This document shows positions 60,183 through 64,000 of a DNA stretch of 64,000 bases, in pieces. How positions within the stretch are numbered: the stretch's first letter is position 1; each line of letters begins with the position of its first letter. The notes under the pieces are model-generated. The model did not search any database. It was not told where the DNA came from and was given only the letters and a program-made list of their open reading frames with translations. Location: positions 186,001-250,000 of the forward strand of contig BGKB01000021.1 in the NCBI GenBank assembly GCA_003116975.1. Reading direction: 5' to 3'. The stretch is from Aurantiochytrium sp. KH105 (Eukaryota; Sar; Bigyra; Thraustochytrida; Thraustochytriidae). The position numbers and the translations under genes are program-made.

Positions 60183-63100
60183 ATCGTCGACGTCAACGGA
60201 CCCGGCGACGTCAACGAGGAGGTCCTCGAGTTTCACGATGCCGGCCACTTTGGCACGCATGCGCTTGTGTGCACGTGCCCGCGTACGTGGACGCTCGAGG
60301 TCATCGCACCAAACACGCGCCTATGGAGACTCTCCAGGCGCGCTTTTGAGGAGGCGCGGAGCCTGCCGTTCTCCTGCGCAGAGCTCATAGCGCGCCATCC
60401 CGTGTTCGAGTCGCTCTCCATGGAGGAGCGCAGCGACCTCGAGGCGGCCGCAGAGTGCATCCAAGCCTCGAAAGGACAAGTGCTCATGCGTCACGGCGAG
60501 ATCGCGACAAAGCTCTTTCTCGTCCGCGACGGAGAGGTCTGGGCCGTGCTCCGCGACGGTGGTGTTTCAAGCCTCGTGCATCTCAAGCAGCACGGCGAAG
60601 TCTTGTGGAGCCGTACGCGGGGAGAATACTTTGGAGAGGACGCGTCGTGCGTACGCGGTCTTCGTCGCTGCTCTACGGATGTGGTCGTTGCCCAAGATGA
60701 TACTGTCGTCTTTGCCATTCCTTACAAGAATCTTGAGTCCCTACACGGCCTTCGCGAGAGCTTGCGCCACCACTTTTTCGTGCAGACCCTACTTACGCTT
60801 CATCCGTATTCAAACCTTCCCGCACACATTGTCGAATATCAGGTCGCTGCTGCGGCATTCACTGTTTATTTTGAGCATCATGAAATCCTCGCCATCGATG
60901 ACTTCATTGCGAGACTGATCACCGATGCCAATCTTGGTCACGATGTGTGCTTTGTCGTGCTGCAAGGCGCGCTCGAAGTCTCTGCCAGTGAATCCAATGG
61001 CACCAAGGTGATCGGGTGCCTCAATACGGGACAGAGCTTCCCCCTCCAGCGACTCCGTAACGGCGAAGGCATCACGGTATCTCTGGCCGCAGAAACTTGT
61101 CTCTTGGTTGCCCCAGATGCTACCATGTACAATGCTGTCACCGCGCCCACCGAGAGCCTGTCACTCGAGCACGCAGTCGACCAAATCTATCCCGCCACAC
61201 AAGGCCTACCTTCTTCACAGCAAAAAGAGCACCACCAGCATCGTCTTTTTCATGATCAGCAGCATAATCACCTTCCGCAGCACGTATTCAAACTTCGAAA
61301 GCGTCCCCGTTATGTGCGGCAGCACTCGGAAGAGTCTGCTCGTGATCATTCCACCGTTATTTCGCTCGATGCCGACTTTGCGCCCGAACGTCATCGCTCA
61401 CCGAGTACGGACACAACCGCTACATTTGCAGTCGAAGTCGTCACCGACGAAGAGGGTGAGAGTGACGTTCTCCCCTCCACTAGCGCTTCCGAGCACACTT
61501 TCAAGGAAAAACTTGCCTTTGTTGGTAGTGGTAAACGCCAGCCGCAATCAGACCGCCACCATTTCATGGCGTCAACGTGGCCGAGTCCACATTGTATTGA
61601 AACCACCGAGCCCGGCAACGAGGATCAACATCAGGAGATGATGAGCGATAGCGACGAAGACACCGAGCCGGGGCACAAGCGCCGTCGACCACGCCTACAG
61701 AGCGTTCCCGTGACAGCTTGCAACTGTGAGCCTGGGGCGTCACCAAATTCAGTAGGAATTAGTGAAGCCTTTGGCGCTTGGAGAGGACCCATGGAATCTC
61801 CCAAGGCAAGTCCACAAGCATGCTCCCCGACGCGGCGCTCCTCGCTTCATGCACGGCAGCGTCGTCTCTTCGCAGCGTCCATGACGCGTGCAGCCTCTGT
61901 TCCAATTGTGCCTTTTCTATCGGCTGACGGCAAAAGTGCAGGTGGAGGTAAAAACGACAATGAAAGAAGTCTTCGCACAGACTGTGCAAATCTGTCGCCC
62001 AACAAGCTTCCCCGTAAGACGCTCAAGACAAGAAAACAGCTTGCTTTCCTGAGTGGGCTTGCCCCGCTAGAGACCTCCATTACAAGCTCGCTGGAGAGCA
62101 CAGAATCAATCCTGACGAGCAAAACAATGCCTTCTCCGCACCGGAATGGCACACCAACCTCGCGCACGTATTGCAAGGCTCACCGTGGATCTGAAGCCTC
62201 AACGCGGCCCGCGAAACCACGCACTCCTGGACAAGCGCATGAGAATCCGAACAAGGCTACGTCGCCGAAAAAACGTGCCACCGGCCTCGTGCTCTCGCTC
62301 GACAGCCTCGAGCGCTTGCAGAACCTAGGAGCTGGTGCCTTTGGCTCGGTGAGTCTGGTTCGCGACCGTGAAACGAATCACATTTTTGCACTCAAGCAGC
62401 TGTCCAAGCGAAAGATCATCGCACGCCGGCAAGAGCAGCGCGTCCAGGCAGAGCGGGCAATCATGGCCAAAGTGGGTGGTCAAAACCCTTTTATCGCCGG
62501 CTTTGTAAGAAGCTTCCAAGACGATCGCAGCGTATATCTCCTGCTTGAGTGTGGCCTTGGCGGCGACCTCTTTGATCTCATCGAGTCGCGGCCTTCCCAA
62601 TCTCTTACCGTAAAAGAGATGCAGTTCTTCTCAGGACAGATTGCGCTGGCCATTGAGTACTTGCACTTCAAGCGTATCGTCTTTCGCGACATCAAACCAG
62701 AAAACTGTATACTCTGTGTGGATGGCTATCTGCGACTGACGGACTTTGGTATGGCCAAGGAGCTTGGAGTCGGGACTTCGCGCACCTACACGCTGTGCGG
62801 CACGCCCACGTTCATTGCGCCCGAGGTCCTCACGCTCCAGGGCTACTCGACGTCAATCGATTGGTGGGCTCTCGGTGTATTCTACTACGAGCTCATGACG
62901 GGCTCGTTTCCCTTTCCAGCTCAAATGGTTTCCTCGCTGCGAGCGCAACATGCTGACTATGTCGCAACATATCCTTCACATGGCGTTTTCGACAAGCTCC
63001 AGACCATGAGCAAGAATGATCTTGCCTTTGTTGATCTCGTGCGCGCTCTGCTGCATCCAGACCCATCTTTCAGGCTTGGTAGTGATTCAATGGGGCGCAT

Positions 63101-63350
63101 GTCCGCAACAGTTTCAGAACACGAATACTTTGACAGCATTGACATGACAGCACTGCGCGCGCGTCGTCTTCCGGCGCCAGAATCAGTCCTGGAAGCCATT
63201 GGCCAGTCTCGGGTGCTCGAGACTCTCCAGCACGCGTCGACGCCCCAAGTGCCGCAACGTCATCCTCGCGCCACAAGAATGCCACCGCGCAAGGCTCGTA
63301 CTGCGCCTGCTGCGGCAGCCGTCACGTTGGCATGGGAGTCCTCATTCTAA
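59826..63350 (+). CDS. AGC kinase with N-terminal cyclic-nucleotide-binding domains (PKG-like)
   Basis: The protein has 1,174 residues from the ATG at 59826. Up to three cNMP-binding folds are visible: about 58-175 (cassette HFGTHALVC...PRTWTLEV, the usual Glu replaced by Thr), about 195-305 (YFGEDASC...RRCSTDVV, keeping FGE and Arg) and about 320-440 (degenerate). A disordered, charged linker (about 445-825) precedes an AGC kinase domain (about 830-1,110) with GAGAFGSV, FALKQ, FRDIKPEN, DFGMAK, TYTLCGTPTFIAPEV and DWWALGVFYYEL. This is the PKG layout, with regulatory and catalytic parts on one chain. The linker is far longer than in animal PKG. Only the second binding site looks competent, so cyclic nucleotide control is inferred. 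It converges on Prp6. Confidence 0.9.
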
Positions 63351-63625
63351 ATCGAGTAAAATCCTCATTCACGCTCTCTTTCTATCTTGCTCATCATCTC
63401 AAATTACCTCGTTTGTTTTTCATTATTCGCCAAATTAGGTTTGGCTTTGCAACAACAATCAAAGGCAGTCAATTTTGATAGGATTGCCTGCTATCTGTCA
63501 AACAGAAGCTCTCTGACGTCATGCCGAGAGCCACATTATGGGAATAAAAACTTACTTCTTTACACCCGACAGCCAACATGTTCCATTTCCTCGCTCACAT
63601 ACACATTTGGCAGTCCTATTTCGTC

Positions 63626-64000
63626 TCAGCGCCGAAATTCCGAGGCGCACTCCAGCACGACAGCTTCGAGACGTTCTCGATCAGTAGCAAGCCGCAAGGC
63701 ATCCCGTTTGACAACTTGCTGCCAAAGCTCGCCATGGTGAGGTTCGGCGGCGAGACAGCGGCGGAGCACCTGCTCGGCAGCATCCGCGTCGCTAGCGATG
63801 CTGCGCTCAAAATGCAAATAGTAGCCCCAGGCGTCACCAAAGTCATCATTTGCGGTCACGGCGGCCTCGAACCATTTGCGCGCAGTTGGGACCTTATTAC
63901 GACTTGCAAAAAGTCTTCCAAGCGCGCAAAACACATGAGCGTCATTCTCGCAACGCTCCATCGCATCTGCAGACTTGGCGCGCTGTTCGGGTCGTGGGGC
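63626..64000 (-). CDS. PRPF6: Pre-mRNA splicing factor Prp6 (PRPF6), C-terminus only
   Basis: 125 codons visible; the 5' part lies beyond the right edge. The sequence shows HAT/TPR-like helical repeats with the family's end block: RPEQRAKSADAMERCENDAHV, ARKWFEAAVTANDDFGDAW, then RCLAAEPHHGELWQQVVK, ending SEFRR. The order and spacing match the C-terminus of human PRPF6. Prp6 bridges U5 and U4/U6 snRNPs in the tri-snRNP. The stop is at 63626, 275 bp from the stop of the convergent kinase gene. Confidence 0.93.
   Translation of the reverse strand, partial: APRPEQRAKSADAMERCENDAHVFCALGRLFASRNKVPTARKWFEAAVTANDDFGDAWGYYLHFERSIASDADAAEQVLRRCLAAEPHHGELWQQVVKRDALRLATDRERLEAVVLECASEFRR

Noticed and set aside
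1..64000. tRNA, rRNA or other classical RNA genes
   Set aside because: I searched by eye for the T-loop GTTCGA-type core on both strands in intergenic DNA and found no cloverleaf I could support. A covariance-model search would be decisive.

Overview
The window looks like nuclear DNA of an intron-poor, mostly GC-rich unicellular eukaryote. Proteins of 300 to 3,156 residues read without interruption, and the gene set is eukaryotic: an ATM/Tel1 kinase, the splicing factor Prp6, alpha-NAC, a CRC-domain (LIN54/tesmin) factor, a TTLL enzyme, a CC2D1/Lgd protein, a TMEM184/OST-alpha protein, a GPR180/TMEM145 protein and a five-RPEL actin-binding protein. There are no bacterial-style operons. This suits a stramenopile such as a thraustochytrid, but that assignment is inferred from style, not proven.

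Layout. 0-19 kb: a GYF-domain protein (cut by the left edge), CC2D1/Lgd-like, CRC factor, GPR180-like, TTLL, alpha-NAC and the RPEL protein. 19.6-23.6 kb: two tandem cytochrome b5/acyl-CoA dehydrogenase genes, both ending in a peroxisomal SRL signal; the first is broken by an assembly join (60-bp duplication around one N). 24-27.7 kb: a coiled-coil protein whose 3' end is tandemly triplicated, then a histidine phosphatase. 27.7-37.2 kb: a gene-poor, microsatellite-rich interval holding half of a Tc1/IS630-type DDE transposase that stops at a second single-N join. 37.2-51.2 kb: an aldo-keto reductase/sugar-phosphate cyclase fusion, a TMEM184-like membrane protein and ATM. 52.3-55.6 kb: a WD40 protein and a pyroglutamyl-peptidase. 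56.4-58.5 kb: an IS607-like element. 59.8-64 kb: an AGC kinase with cyclic-nucleotide-binding domains and the C-terminus of Prp6.

Most interesting item. The IS607-like element carries a serine recombinase (TnpA) and a TnpB/Fanzor-type RuvC nuclease on the minus strand. The nuclease lacks the usual RuvC-II glutamate and has glutamates about 48 residues further on, the rearranged site described for eukaryotic Fanzors. Its frame is open upstream through the whole recombinase gene, with an NLS-like basic region. The recombinase AUG and the first AUG of the extended nuclease lie 7 nt apart inside a perfect 10-bp inverted repeat, which suggests dual decoding of one eukaryotic transcript. Nested inverted repeats downstream of the nuclease are a candidate guide-RNA scaffold.

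Second most interesting. The aldo-keto reductase/sugar-phosphate cyclase fusion keeps the key residues of both enzymes and suggests an uncharacterised cyclitol-type pathway. Most other genes are ordinary housekeeping or signalling genes, each with its own promoter region.
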